In this document: positions 47,622-56,845 of the stretch, one piece after another | Layout: every line of letters starts with the position of its first letter | How positions within the stretch are numbered: position 1 is the stretch's first letter | Assembly: GCF_000633395.1 (NCBI RefSeq) | Contig: NZ_AYMU01000005.1 | Span: forward strand, 248,001 to 312,000 | Source of the DNA: Pseudomonas sp. PH1b | GTDB lineage: Bacteria > Pseudomonadota > Gammaproteobacteria > Pseudomonadales > Pseudomonadaceae | Direction of reading: 5' to 3' | Length of the DNA stretch: 64,000 nucleotides | Translations under genes and position numbers: made by a program | Notes under the pieces: model-generated | Database searches by the model: none | What the model was told of the DNA's origin: nothing | Seen by the model: only the letters and a program-made list of their open reading frames with translations

Positions 47622-49022
47622 ATGACCACCACCGAACGTAAAGGCATTCAACTGCCCCGGGCCTTGAAGAGCCGGCACATTTTCATGCTGTCCCTGGGGG
47701 GCGTGATCGGCACCGGGCTGTTCATGGGCTCCGGGGTCACCATCAACCAGGGCGGGCCCTGGGGCGCGATCCTCTCCTACCTGGTGGCCGGGTTCCTGAT
47801 GTACCTGGTGATGGTCTGCCTCGGCGAGCTGTCGGTGCAGATGCCGGTGTCCGGCTCGTTCCAGGCCCACGCCACCAAGTACATCGGCCCGGCCACCGGC
47901 TTCATGATCGGCTGGGTCTACTGGATGAGCTGGGCCACCACTGTGGGCCTGGAGTTCACCGCTGCGGGCATGCTGATGCAGCGCTGGTTTCCCGGGGTGC
48001 CGATCTGGTACTGGTCGGCGTTTTTCGTGGCCTTGCTGTTCGGCATCAACGCCCTGGCCACCCGGGCCTTTGGCGAGGCCGAGTACTGGTTCGCCGGGGT
48101 CAAGGTGCTGGCGATCCTGAGCTTCATCGTGGTCGGTGCGCTGGTGATCTTTGGCGTCATCGACCTGCCCGGCGGCGCCCCGGCGCCGATGTTCGACAAC
48201 CTCAAGGGCGACTCGCTGTTCCCCAACGGCCTGTCGGCGGTGTTCGCGGTGATGATGACCGTGGTCTACGCCTTCCAGGGCTGCGAGATCATGGGCGTGG
48301 CGGCGGGCGAGACCGACCAGCCGGAAAAAAGCATTCCCCGCGCCGTGCGCAACGTGGTGTTTCGCGTGCTGATCTTCTACGTGCTGGCGGTGATGGTGCT
48401 GGCGGCGATCATTCCCTGGCAGCAGGCCGGGCTGGTGGAAAGCCCCTTCGTCCAGGTGTTCGACATGGTGGGGATTCCCTACGCTGCCGACCTGATGAAC
48501 TTCGTGATCCTCACAGCGATCCTCTCGGTGGGCAACTCCGGGCTGTATGCCTCCACGCGCATCCTCTGGGCCATGTCCAAGAGCGGCATGGCGCCCAAGG
48601 CCCTGTCGCCCCTGAGCAAACAAGGAGTGCCACTGCGAGCCCTGGCCATTACCCTGTGCTTTGCCCTGATCTCCCTGCTCACCAGCGTGGTTGCCGCCGA
48701 CACCCTGTTCATGGTGCTGATGGCGGTCAGCGGCATGGCTGGTACCGTGACCTGGATCGTGATTGCCCTGGCCCAGTACCGCTTCCGCCGCCAGTTCCTG
48801 CGCGAAGGCGGACAACTGCAGCAGCTCAAGTACCGCGCGCCCTGGTTCCCTCTGGTGCCGCTGCTGTGCATCGTCCTGTGCAGCTCGCTGTTCGTGTTCC
48901 TGGCCCTGGACGCAGCCCAGCGCCCGTCGCTGTACTGGGGCTCGGGCTTTATCGCCCTGTGCTATGGCGCCTACTACCTGATGCAGCGCAAACGCCAACT
49001 GCAACCCGCCGCAGCGTTGTAG
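47622..49022 (+). CDS. Amino-acid permease (APC family), Aru locus
   Basis: The 466-residue protein has 12 transmembrane helices. APC-family signatures are HIFMLSLGGVIGTGLFMGSG at the N-terminus, GELSVQMPVSGSFQAHATKY, and EIMGVAAGETDQPEKSIPRA in the middle. It is the counterpart of the permease between aruRS and the acyl-CoA genes in P. aeruginosa (as I recall PA4981), probably importing arginine or a related basic amino acid. The start at ATG 47622 has GAGGTG upstream. Its stop TAG is the first part of a REP element. Confidence 0.88.
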   Translation: MTTTERKGIQLPRALKSRHIFMLSLGGVIGTGLFMGSGVTINQGGPWGAILSYLVAGFLMYLVMVCLGELSVQMPVSGSFQAHATKYIGPATGFMIGWVYWMSWATTVGLEFTAAGMLMQRWFPGVPIWYWSAFFVALLFGINALATRAFGEAEYWFAGVKVLAILSFIVVGALVIFGVIDLPGGAPAPMFDNLKGDSLFPNGLSAVFAVMMTVVYAFQGCEIMGVAAGETDQPEKSIPRAVRNVVFRVLIFYVLAVMVLAAIIPWQQAGLVESPFVQVFDMVGIPYAADLMNFVILTAILSVGNSGLYASTRILWAMSKSGMAPKALSPLSKQGVPLRALAITLCFALISLLTSVVAADTLFMVLMAVSGMAGTVTWIVIALAQYRFRRQFLREGGQLQQLKYRAPWFPLVPLLCIVLCSSLFVFLALDAAQRPSLYWGSGFIALCYGAYYLMQRKRQLQPAAAL

Positions 49023-49325
49023 GAGCCGGCTTGCCGGCGAAGAGGCCCTTGAGTCCTGCATCGCCTGGGTGGACGCCTTCGCTGGCAAGCCAGCTCCTAC
49101 AGCCGTCAGATAGACCGTGCGGCTCCCCGTAGGAGCCGGCTTGCCGGCGAAGAGGCCCTTGAGTCTTGCATCGCCTGGGTGGACGCCTTCGCTGGCAAGC
49201 CAGCTCCTACAGCAGTCAGACAGACCCTGCCGTTCCCCGTAGGAGCCGGCTTGCCGGCGAAGAGGCCCTTGAGTCTTGTATCGCCTGGATGGACGCCTTC
49301 GCTGGCAAGCCAGCTCCTACAAGCA
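49019..49325. repeat. REP array, three units downstream of the permease
   Basis: GTAGGAGCCGGCTTGCCGGCG occurs at about 49019, 49129 and 49240 (about 110-bp period), each with an inverted GCTGGCAAGCCAGCTCCTAC about 70 bp later. The first copy supplies the stop codon of the permease gene. Confidence 0.9.
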
Positions 49326-49634
49326 GGCAGATAGTCCGTGCAGATCCCCGTATCACGCAGGGATCAGCTCGGCCGCAATACCCGAACAGGTGCAAGCCCC
49401 CTCGCCACAAAGGCTCTGCGCCGTATGCCTTTGTCGAGGGTTGTTCGAAGTTGTAACAGCAACCTCGCCACCATCCTCGTGGTGCTAATTTTTTCCAAAC
49501 AAAAACAATGAGATAGGTCGTTTTTTCGGCTGCAGCCAGGCTCTCGGGCAAGCAATTGCCGCCTTGTTGAACACTCGTTTAGTATGGCCCTCAAGTCACC
49601 CCCTCACGCCAACCACAATAATTCGAGGACGCTC
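49326..49634. promoter_or_regulatory. Promoter region of the acyl-CoA/aruIH operon
   Basis: TTGCCG (49556-49561) and TAGTAT (49580-49585), 18 bp apart, are a plausible sigma-70 promoter 50 bp before the hydratase gene. The rest of the region is ordinary non-coding sequence with an AT-rich patch at 49488-49510. An AruR site is expected here but could not be identified. Confidence 0.35.
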
Positions 49635-50426
49635 ATGACCCTTTCATCGTCGCTGCTCAGCCGGATCGAAGCCGGCGTAGCCTGGATCACCCTCAACCGT
49701 CCCGAGCAACGCAACGCCCTGGACATTCCCACCCTCAAGGAGCTGCACGCTCTGCTGGAACGCTGCAACAGCGATCCGGCGGTGCGGGTGTTGGTGCTGA
49801 CCGGCACTGGCCGCAGTTTCTGCGCCGGGGCCGACCTGGCGGAATGGGCCGAAGCCGAAGCCCGCGGCGCCCTGGAAAGCTACGGTTGGACCGAAACCGC
49901 CCATGCCCTGATGACCCGACTGCACAGCCTGGACAAACCTACCATCGCCGCCATCAACGGCACCGCCGTGGGCGCCGGCATGGACCTGAGCCTGTGCTGC
50001 GACCTGCGGGTGGCGGGGCAGTCGGCACGGTTCAAGGCCGGCTACACCAGCATGGCCTACTCGCCGGACGCCGGGGCCAGTTGGCATCTGCCGCGCTTGA
50101 TCGGCAGCGAACAGGCCAAGCGCCTGCTGTTTCTCGATGAGTTGTGGAGCGCCGAACGGGCCCTGGCCGCCGGGTTGGTCGGCGAGGTGTGCGCCGATGA
50201 ACAGTTGATCGGCAGCGTCAGCGAACTGGCTGCGCGCCTGGCCCAGGGCCCGACCTTCGCCTTTGCCCAGACCAAGAAGCTGATACGCCAGGGCGCCGAG
50301 CGCAGCCTGGCGCAGCAACTGGCCGCTGAACTGGCCGCGGGCCTGCTGTGCGGGCGCAGCGCCGACGGCGCCGAAGCCCTGCGCGCTGTCAGCGAAAAAC
50401 GTCCCCCAAATTTCACCGGACTGTAG
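49635..50426 (+). CDS. Enoyl-CoA hydratase/isomerase-family protein
   Basis: The 263-residue crotonase-fold protein has the oxyanion-hole segments RSFCAGADLAEWAEAEARGA and NGTAVGAGMDLSLCCDLRVA, and AFAQTKKLIRQGAERSLAQQ near the C-terminus. The acidic residue normally catalytic in hydratases is replaced in the expected position (MAYSPDAGASWHLPRLIG), so it may be an isomerase-type member. GAGGACG precedes ATG 49635. It starts the run that ends with aruH and is the analogue of the enoyl-CoA gene in the P. aeruginosa locus. The TAG stop is part of a REP-like sequence. Confidence 0.87.
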   Translation: MTLSSSLLSRIEAGVAWITLNRPEQRNALDIPTLKELHALLERCNSDPAVRVLVLTGTGRSFCAGADLAEWAEAEARGALESYGWTETAHALMTRLHSLDKPTIAAINGTAVGAGMDLSLCCDLRVAGQSARFKAGYTSMAYSPDAGASWHLPRLIGSEQAKRLLFLDELWSAERALAAGLVGEVCADEQLIGSVSELAARLAQGPTFAFAQTKKLIRQGAERSLAQQLAAELAAGLLCGRSADGAEALRAVSEKRPPNFTGL

Positions 50427-50571
50427 GAGCGGCCAGGCGGCGTTCCGCTTGCCGGCGAAAGGGTCCCTGGGCCATGCACCCATTTTGTAGGAGCCGGCTT
50501 GCCGGCGAAGGCGCCCGCAAGAACAGCGCCTTAGTCAAGGGCCCCTTCGCCAGCAAGCTGGCTCCTACGGG
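50424..50571. repeat. REP pair between hydratase and acyl-CoA dehydrogenase genes
   Basis: GTAGGAGCCGGCTTGCCGGCG starts at about 50487 and is matched by the inverted TTCGCCAGCAAGCTGGCTCC ending at 50569. A partial copy (TGTAGGAGCGGCC) overlaps the hydratase stop codon. The rest of the gap to 50643 is ordinary. Confidence 0.85.
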
Positions 50572-50643
50572 AAGGTGTTTGGTGGCAGGGAGCCCTGGCA
50601 GATCACTCGTTTATTGCACCGTTAATCACTCACAGGTAGCGCC

Positions 50644-51804
50644 ATGAATTTCCAACTCAGCCAAGAACAAGAAATGCTGGTGGATGCGGTTCGCAGTTTT
50701 GTCAGCAAGGAGTTGCTGCCCCACGAGGAGGCGGTGGACCGCGCCGACGAGGTCAGTGCCGACCTCGCCGGGGAAATCCGCAGCAAGGCCATCGCCGCCG
50801 GCTTCTATGCCTTCAACATGCCGGAGGAGGTGGGCGGTGGCGGCCTGGATTACCTGTCCCAGGCGCTGATCGAGCGCGAATTGGCCAAGTGTTCCTGGGC
50901 CCTGCATGTGTTCGTTGCCCGGCCGTCGAAAATCCTCATGGCCTGCACCGGTTCGCAGATCGGCGACTACCTGCTGCCCTGCGTGCAGGGGCGCAAGGTC
51001 GACTGCTTCGCCCTCACTGAACCCGGCGCCGGCTCCGATGCCAATGCGATCAAGACCCGCGCCGTGCGCGATGGCGGCGACTTCGTGCTCAACGGCAGCA
51101 AGCACTTCATCAGCCACGCTGGTCACGCGGATTTCGCCATTGTCTTCGCGGTCACCGGCACCTATGAACACAACGGTCGCCAGCGCAACGCGGTGACCTC
51201 GTTCCTGGTGGACCGCGACACCCCGGGCCTGACCATCCGCCGTGGCCCCAAGTGCGTGAGCAACCGTGGCTACCACACCTTCGAGATGTTCTTCGACGAC
51301 TGCCGGGTGCCGGCCAGCAAGGTGCTGGGGGAGGTGGGCAAGGGCTGGGAAGTGGCCAATGCCTGGCTCACCGCCGGGCGGGTGATGGTCGCCGCCAACT
51401 GCGTGGGGCAGGCCCAGCGCGCCCTGGATGCTTCCTTGCAATGGGCCGCCGACCGCAAGCAGTTCGGCCAGGCCATCGGCAGCTACCAGGGGGTGTCGTT
51501 CAAGCTGGCGGACATGGCCACGCAGATCCGCGCCGCCGAGCTGCTGACCCTGCACACCGCCTGGAAGATGGACCAGGGCAGCATGACCGATGGCGAGGCC
51601 GGCATGGCCAAGCTGTTTGCCAGTGAAGTGCTGGGCCGGGTCGCCGACGAGGCGGTGCAGATCTACGGCGGCATGGGCCTGATGGACGAAGGGCCGGTGG
51701 AGCGCATCTGGCGCAACGCGCGGATCGAACGGATCTGGGAAGGCACGTCGGAGATCCAGCGCCACATCATTTCCCGTGAACTGCTGCGGCCGCTGATGCG
51801 CTGA
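50644..51804 (+). CDS. Acyl-CoA dehydrogenase
   Basis: The 386-residue flavoenzyme has all ACAD signatures: FNMPEEVGGGGLDYLSQALI, CFALTEPGAGSDANAIKTRA (FAD site), FVLNGSKHFISHAGHADFAI, KQFGQAIGSYQGVSFKLADM, and VQIYGGMGLMDEGPVERIWR followed by ARIERIWEGTSEIQR. The catalytic glutamate is in the VQIYGG...EGPVER region typical of short/branched-chain and isovaleryl types. AGGTAG precedes ATG 50644. Together with the hydratase and CoA ligase it forms an acyl-CoA module in the arginine locus. Confidence 0.92.
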   Translation: MNFQLSQEQEMLVDAVRSFVSKELLPHEEAVDRADEVSADLAGEIRSKAIAAGFYAFNMPEEVGGGGLDYLSQALIERELAKCSWALHVFVARPSKILMACTGSQIGDYLLPCVQGRKVDCFALTEPGAGSDANAIKTRAVRDGGDFVLNGSKHFISHAGHADFAIVFAVTGTYEHNGRQRNAVTSFLVDRDTPGLTIRRGPKCVSNRGYHTFEMFFDDCRVPASKVLGEVGKGWEVANAWLTAGRVMVAANCVGQAQRALDASLQWAADRKQFGQAIGSYQGVSFKLADMATQIRAAELLTLHTAWKMDQGSMTDGEAGMAKLFASEVLGRVADEAVQIYGGMGLMDEGPVERIWRNARIERIWEGTSEIQRHIISRELLRPLMR

Positions 51805-51825
51805 GCGCCCTGGAGAATTGCCGTC

Positions 51826-53925
51826 ATGTCCCAGACTCTGCGTGACAATCTCAAGCGCCTGCTGGCCCCGCGGCACCTGGCCTTCGTCGGCGGGCGCAGC
51901 ATGGCCCGGGCCCTCAAGCGCTGCGCCGAAGGCGGTTTTGCCGGGCCGATGTGGCTGGTCAACCCGCAGCATGCCGAGCTCGATGGTGTGCCCTGCGTGG
52001 CCAGCATCGAACAACTGCCTTGCGGCCCGGATGCGGTGTTCGTCGCCACCAACCGCGAGCTGACCCTGACCTGCGTCGCGGCGCTGGCGGCCAAGGGCGC
52101 CGGCGGGGCGATCTGCTACGCCTCGGGCTTTGCCGAAACCGGCGCCCAGGGCCAGGCCCTGCAACAGCAGCTGCTGCAGGCCGCCGGCGCCATGGCCCTG
52201 CTGGGGCCCAACTGCTACGGCCTGCTGGATTACCTGCACAGCGCCGCGTTGTGGCCGGTGGCCCATGGCGGCAAACCGGTGGAACGGGGCGTGGCGGTGC
52301 TGACCCAGAGCGGCAACTTCGCCTACAACCTGTCCATGAGCGATCGTTCGCTGCCGGTGGCCTACATGGCCTCGGTGGGCAATCAGGCGCAACTGGGCAT
52401 TACCGAATTGATGGACGTGCTGCTGGACGAGCCGCGGGTCACCGCCATCGGCCTGCACCTGGAAGGCCTGAAGAACGTGCCGGGCTTTGCCCGGGCGGCG
52501 CACAAGGCCCTGGAGAAGGGCATTCCGATCATCGCCCTGAAGACCGGGGTGTCGCAGATCGGCGCCGAGCTGGCCTTGAGTCACACCAGTTCGCTGTCGG
52601 GATCGGACGCGCTGTACGACGCGCTGTTCCAGCGCCTGGGGGTGATCCGCGTCAGCGGCCCGGTGAGTTTTGTCGAGACCTTGAAGGCCGCCTCTTGCGG
52701 CCAGTTGCCGGCCGGCCCACAGCTGATGGCCCTGGCCTGTTCCGGGGGCGATGCCGGGCTGATCGCCGACTACGCCGAGCGCAACGGCCTGCAGTTGCCC
52801 AAGCTGGATGCCGGGCAATGCGCCGAGCTGGCCGCGGTGCTGCCGGGCTACGCCAACTTGGTGAACCCGCTGGATTTCACCACCGCGATCTGGGGCGACG
52901 CCACGGCCCTGCACAGCATGCTCGACACCGCCCTGCGTACCGAGGCTGACAGCGCCATGCTGGTGCTGGATTACCCGGCCGAGTTCACCGGCGAGCGCAA
53001 GGAATGCGACCTGCTGCTGGAGCTGTTCTGCGCCGCGTTGCAGCGCCACGGCAAGCGCGGTTTCGTGACCTCGGCCTTTCCCGAGCTGCTGCCGGCCAGT
53101 GCTCGGGAGCGTTTGCACGGCCATGGCATTCCGGCCTTGCAAGGGGTAGAGGATGGTCTCGCGGCCTGGGGCCGGATCGTGACCTATCAACAGCAGCGCC
53201 CGGCGTTGCTGGCCCTGGGGGAGTCGGCCCTGCTGCCATTGTGTCCGGCAACCCTGGATGGCACCGGCGTGGTGCTGGACGAGTGGCAGTCCAAGCAGGC
53301 CTTGCGCAGCTTCGGCCTGAGCATCCCGGACGGGGTGCTGAGCACCCCCGAGCAGGCCCTGAGCGCAGCGGCCGCTGTCGGTTATCCGCTGGTACTCAAG
53401 GCGGTCAGCGCGCAGTTGCCGCACAAGACCGAGGCCGGGGCGGTGGCCCTCAACCTCAAGGACCCTGAAGCCCTGAGCGCTGCGTTGCGCCTGATGCGCA
53501 CGCGGATTGCCGAGCGTGCGCCAGGTGTGGCCTTCGATCAGGTCCTGCTGGAGCCCATGGCCGCGCCGCCCCTGGCGGAGCTGATTGTCGGCATCAAGCG
53601 CGAGAGCGACTTCGGCCTGGCCCTGGTGATCGGCGCCGGCGGGGTGCTGGTGGAACTGCTCAAGGACAGCCGCAGCCTGCTGCTGCCGACCACCGAGGGG
53701 GCGATCCGCCAGGCCTTGCTCAGCCTGCGCAGCGCTACCTTGCTGCAAGGCTTTCGCGGACGCCCCGAGGCCGATCTGCAGGCCCTGGTGGCGGCCATCG
53801 GCGCAGTGGCTGCCTACGCCTGCGAACACGCCGGGCACCTGCTGGAACTGGATGTGAACCCATTGTTGGTCGGTGCCCAGGGCACCGTCGCGGTCGATGC
53901 GTTGATTCGCCTTGGCCAGGCTTGA
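51826..53925 (+). CDS. Acetyl/acyl-CoA synthetase, ADP-forming type (fused alpha-beta)
   Basis: The 699-residue protein is a fused NDP-forming acyl-CoA synthetase: an N-terminal CoA-binding domain, two succinyl-CoA-ligase-like domains (LLGPNCYGLLDYLHSA holds the NCYG signature; HTSSLSGSD follows the phosphohistidine loop) and a C-terminal ATP-grasp (LDEWQSKQALRSFGLSIPDG, LKAVSAQLPHKTEAGAVALN). TGGAGA lies upstream of ATG 51826, 21 bp after the dehydrogenase. It likely interconverts an acid and its CoA ester with ATP for the same route. The analogue in P. aeruginosa is the gene beside aruI. Confidence 0.88.
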   Translation: MSQTLRDNLKRLLAPRHLAFVGGRSMARALKRCAEGGFAGPMWLVNPQHAELDGVPCVASIEQLPCGPDAVFVATNRELTLTCVAALAAKGAGGAICYASGFAETGAQGQALQQQLLQAAGAMALLGPNCYGLLDYLHSAALWPVAHGGKPVERGVAVLTQSGNFAYNLSMSDRSLPVAYMASVGNQAQLGITELMDVLLDEPRVTAIGLHLEGLKNVPGFARAAHKALEKGIPIIALKTGVSQIGAELALSHTSSLSGSDALYDALFQRLGVIRVSGPVSFVETLKAASCGQLPAGPQLMALACSGGDAGLIADYAERNGLQLPKLDAGQCAELAAVLPGYANLVNPLDFTTAIWGDATALHSMLDTALRTEADSAMLVLDYPAEFTGERKECDLLLELFCAALQRHGKRGFVTSAFPELLPASARERLHGHGIPALQGVEDGLAAWGRIVTYQQQRPALLALGESALLPLCPATLDGTGVVLDEWQSKQALRSFGLSIPDGVLSTPEQALSAAAAVGYPLVLKAVSAQLPHKTEAGAVALNLKDPEALSAALRLMRTRIAERAPGVAFDQVLLEPMAAPPLAELIVGIKRESDFGLALVIGAGGVLVELLKDSRSLLLPTTEGAIRQALLSLRSATLLQGFRGRPEADLQALVAAIGAVAAYACEHAGHLLELDVNPLLVGAQGTVAVDALIRLGQA

Positions 53926-53935
53926 GGAGAGAGAC

Positions 53936-55543
53936 ATGCACGATCAGACCTTGACCGGTGGCCAGGCCCTGGTACGCCTGCTGGCCGGCTACGGCGTGGA
54001 GACGGTGTTCGGCATTCCCGGGGTGCATACCCTGGAGCTGTATCGCGGGCTGCCCGGCAGCGGCATTCGCCATGTGCTGACCCGGCACGAGCAGGGCGCG
54101 GGCTTCATGGCCGACGGTTACGCCCGGGTCAGTGGCAAGCCCGGGGTGTGTTTCGTCATCAGCGGCCCGGGGGTGACCAACGTCGCCACGCCGATTGGCC
54201 AGGCCTATGCCGACTCGATTCCGCTGCTGGTGATTTCCAGCGTCAACCACAGCGCCAGCCTGGGCAAGGGCTGGGGCTCGCTGCATGAAACCCAGGACCA
54301 GCGCGCCATCACCGCGCCGATTACCGCCTTCTCGGCCCTGGCCCTGAGCCCGGAAGACCTGCCGGAGCTGATCGCCAGGGCCTTTGCCGTGTTCGACAGC
54401 CAGCGCCCGCGGCCGGTGCACATCAGCGTGCCCCTGGATGTGCTGGCGGCCAAGGTGGCCCGGGACTGGACCGGCGAGGTGGTGCGCCGCCCCGGGCGTG
54501 GCCCGGCCGCGGCGGCGGATATCCGCCAGGCGGCGGACACACTGCGCAAGGCCAAGCGGCCGATGATCATCGCCGGCGGTGGCGCCTTGCACGCCGCCGA
54601 ACAACTGCGGGCCCTGAGCACCCGCCTGGGGGCAGTGTTCTTCAGCAGTGTCGCCGGCAAGGGCCTGCTGCCGGACGAGGCGCCGCTCAACGCCGGGGCA
54701 ACCTTGTGCGTGGAGCCCGGCTGGCAGCTGATCAGTCAGGCCGATGTGGTGCTGGCGGTGGGCACCGAGATGGCCGACACCGACTACTGGCGCGAGCGCC
54801 TGCCGCTGAACGGCGAGCTGCTGCGGCTGGACATCGACCCGCGCAAGTTCAATGACTTCTACCCCTGCACCCTGGCCTTGCACGGCGATGCCCAGGCCAC
54901 CCTGGACGCCTTGCTCCAGGCCTTGCCACACACACCGGCCGAAGCCGGGGCGGCGATTCACGCGGTGGCCGATCTGCGCCAGGCGCTGCAGAACGGGCAG
55001 GGGCCGTTGCAGCAGATTCACCGTTCGATCCTGCAGCGCATTGCCGCCGAGCTGCCGGAGCACGGCTTTATCGCCAGCGACATGACCCAGCTGGCCTACA
55101 GCGGCAACTACCTGTACCCGAGCCGGGCCCCCCGCAGCTGGCTGCATCCCACCGGCTACGGCACCCTCGGCTACGGCTTGCCGGCGGGCATTGGCGCCAA
55201 GCTCGGTGCCCCCGAGCGCCCAGGGCTGGTGCTGGTGGGCGACGGCGGTTTTCTCTACACGCTGCAGGAACTGGCCACGGCGGTGGAGGAACTGCGCAGC
55301 CCGCTGGTGGTGCTGTTGTGGAACAACGATGCCCTGGGGCAGATCCGCGACGACATGCTCGACCTGAACATCGAGCCCATTGGCGTGCTGCCGCGCAATC
55401 CGGATTTTGCCGCCCTGGCCCGGGCCTTTGGTTGCAGCGTCAGCCAGCCCGCCAGCCTCGATGAGTTGCAGCAGGCATTGCGCAGCGGCTTTGCCCGCGA
55501 TGGCGTGACCCTGATCGAACTCAAGCACGCCTGCGCGCGCTGA
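53936..55543 (+). CDS. aruI: 2-Ketoarginine decarboxylase AruI (thiamine-pyrophosphate enzyme)
   Basis: The 535-residue TPP enzyme has an N-terminal Pyr domain (catalytic Glu in VLTRHEQGAGFMADGYARVS), a central Rossmann-type domain and a C-terminal PP domain (VLVGDGGFLYTLQELATAVE, then NNDALGQIRDDM). It acts after AruH: 2-ketoarginine is decarboxylated to 4-guanidinobutyraldehyde. Directly followed by aruH (27-bp gap), with GAGGAGAGA before ATG 53936. Assignment rests on the AruH pair and the locus order; acetolactate-synthase-like sequences are otherwise similar. Confidence 0.87.
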   Translation: MHDQTLTGGQALVRLLAGYGVETVFGIPGVHTLELYRGLPGSGIRHVLTRHEQGAGFMADGYARVSGKPGVCFVISGPGVTNVATPIGQAYADSIPLLVISSVNHSASLGKGWGSLHETQDQRAITAPITAFSALALSPEDLPELIARAFAVFDSQRPRPVHISVPLDVLAAKVARDWTGEVVRRPGRGPAAAADIRQAADTLRKAKRPMIIAGGGALHAAEQLRALSTRLGAVFFSSVAGKGLLPDEAPLNAGATLCVEPGWQLISQADVVLAVGTEMADTDYWRERLPLNGELLRLDIDPRKFNDFYPCTLALHGDAQATLDALLQALPHTPAEAGAAIHAVADLRQALQNGQGPLQQIHRSILQRIAAELPEHGFIASDMTQLAYSGNYLYPSRAPRSWLHPTGYGTLGYGLPAGIGAKLGAPERPGLVLVGDGGFLYTLQELATAVEELRSPLVVLLWNNDALGQIRDDMLDLNIEPIGVLPRNPDFAALARAFGCSVSQPASLDELQQALRSGFARDGVTLIELKHACAR

Positions 55544-55570
55544 ACATCCCTTTTTTCCTGGAGTTTGTGC

Positions 55571-56746
55571 ATGCGCTTTTCTCAACTGACCCAACGTATT
55601 GCCGGAGACGGCGCCGCCGCCTGGGACATTCATTACCGGGCCCTGGCCAAGCGCGAGCGCGGCGAGGACGTCTGGCTGCTGTCGGTGGGCGACCCGGATT
55701 TCGACACCCCGCAGCCAGTGGTCCAGGCGGCCATCGACAGTCTGCAGGCCGGCCACACCCATTACGCCGATGTGCGCGGCAAGCGCGCCTTGCGCGAAGC
55801 CATTGCCCGGCGCCACCAGCAGCGCAGCGGCCAGGTGGTGGATGCCGAGCAGGTGGTGGTGCTGGCCGGTGCCCAGTGCGCCCTGTACAGCGTGGCCCAG
55901 TGCCTGCTGGACCCGGGGGACGAAGTGATAGTGGCCGAGCCGATGTACGTCACTTACGAAGCGGTGTTCGGCGCCTGCAATGCCCAGGTGGTGCCGCTGC
56001 CGGTGCGGGCTGAGGATGGCTTTCGGGTGCAGCCCGAGGCGGTGGCCGCGCGTATCACCGGCAAGACCCGGGCCCTGGTGCTCAACAGCCCGCACAACCC
56101 CACCGGCGCGAGCATTCCCCGGGCCACCTGGGAAGCCCTGGCGGCGCTGTGCATCGAACACGACCTGTGGCTGATCTGCGATGAGGTCTACAGCGAGCTG
56201 CTGTACGAGGGCGAGCATGTCAGCCCGGCCAGCCTGCCGGGGATGGCCGAGCGCACCGCGACCCTCAACAGCCTGTCCAAGTCCCACGCCATGACCGGCT
56301 GGCGCCTGGGCTGGGTGGTGGCGCCCACGGCCCTGACAGCGCACCTGGAGAACCTGGCGCTGTGCATGCTCTACGGCTTGCCGGAGTTTATCCAGGACGC
56401 GGCCATCGTCGCCCTGGAACAGCCCCTGCCGCAGTTGCAAGCCATGGCCGAGGCCTATCGCCAGCGCCGGGACCTGGTCTGCGATTGCCTGGCGGACTGT
56501 CCCGGGGCGCGGCCCCTGAAGCCCGATGGCGGGATGTTCGTGATGGTCGATATCCGCGCCACCGGGCTCAGTGCCCAGGCGTTTTCCGAGCGCCTGCTGG
56601 ACGACCACGGGGTCTCGGTGCTGGCCGGCGAGGCCTTTGGCCCCAGCGCTGCCGGGCATATCCGCCTGGGCCTGGTGCTGGAGCCCGAGGCCCTGCGCGA
56701 AGCCTGCCGGCGCATTGCCCGTTGTGCGGGGCAACTGATGGCCTAG
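55571..56746 (+). CDS. aruH: Arginine:pyruvate transaminase AruH
   Basis: The 391-residue PLP enzyme has fold-type I signatures: SVGDPDFDTPQPVVQAAIDS, HTHYADVRGKRALREAI, LAGAQCALYSVAQCLLDPGD, NSPHNPTGASIPRATWEALA, the acidic ICDEVYSELLYEGEH, and the Schiff-base lysine in SLSKSHAMTGWRLGWV. The sequence matches AruH of P. aeruginosa closely along its length as far as I can recall it. It transfers the alpha-amino group of arginine to pyruvate, the first step of the pathway. Ribosome site TGGAG before ATG 55571. It is the last gene of the run from 49635. Confidence 0.92.
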   Translation: MRFSQLTQRIAGDGAAAWDIHYRALAKRERGEDVWLLSVGDPDFDTPQPVVQAAIDSLQAGHTHYADVRGKRALREAIARRHQQRSGQVVDAEQVVVLAGAQCALYSVAQCLLDPGDEVIVAEPMYVTYEAVFGACNAQVVPLPVRAEDGFRVQPEAVAARITGKTRALVLNSPHNPTGASIPRATWEALAALCIEHDLWLICDEVYSELLYEGEHVSPASLPGMAERTATLNSLSKSHAMTGWRLGWVVAPTALTAHLENLALCMLYGLPEFIQDAAIVALEQPLPQLQAMAEAYRQRRDLVCDCLADCPGARPLKPDGGMFVMVDIRATGLSAQAFSERLLDDHGVSVLAGEAFGPSAAGHIRLGLVLEPEALREACRRIARCAGQLMA

Positions 56747-56845
56747 GCAAACCGCTGGCGGTGGGTAGGGCGCCGCTGGTGCAGGGCTGGAGTGAAGAGG
56801 GCGCCGCTAGCCGTGGCGCGATGGCGTACCGCCGTGTTCGGCGGC

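Noticed and set aside
50626..56734. Very long minus-strand frames (1103 and 999 codons) across the acyl-CoA and aru genes
   Set aside because: Both are mirror frames of strongly supported genes with low-complexity, histidine/glutamine-rich translations.
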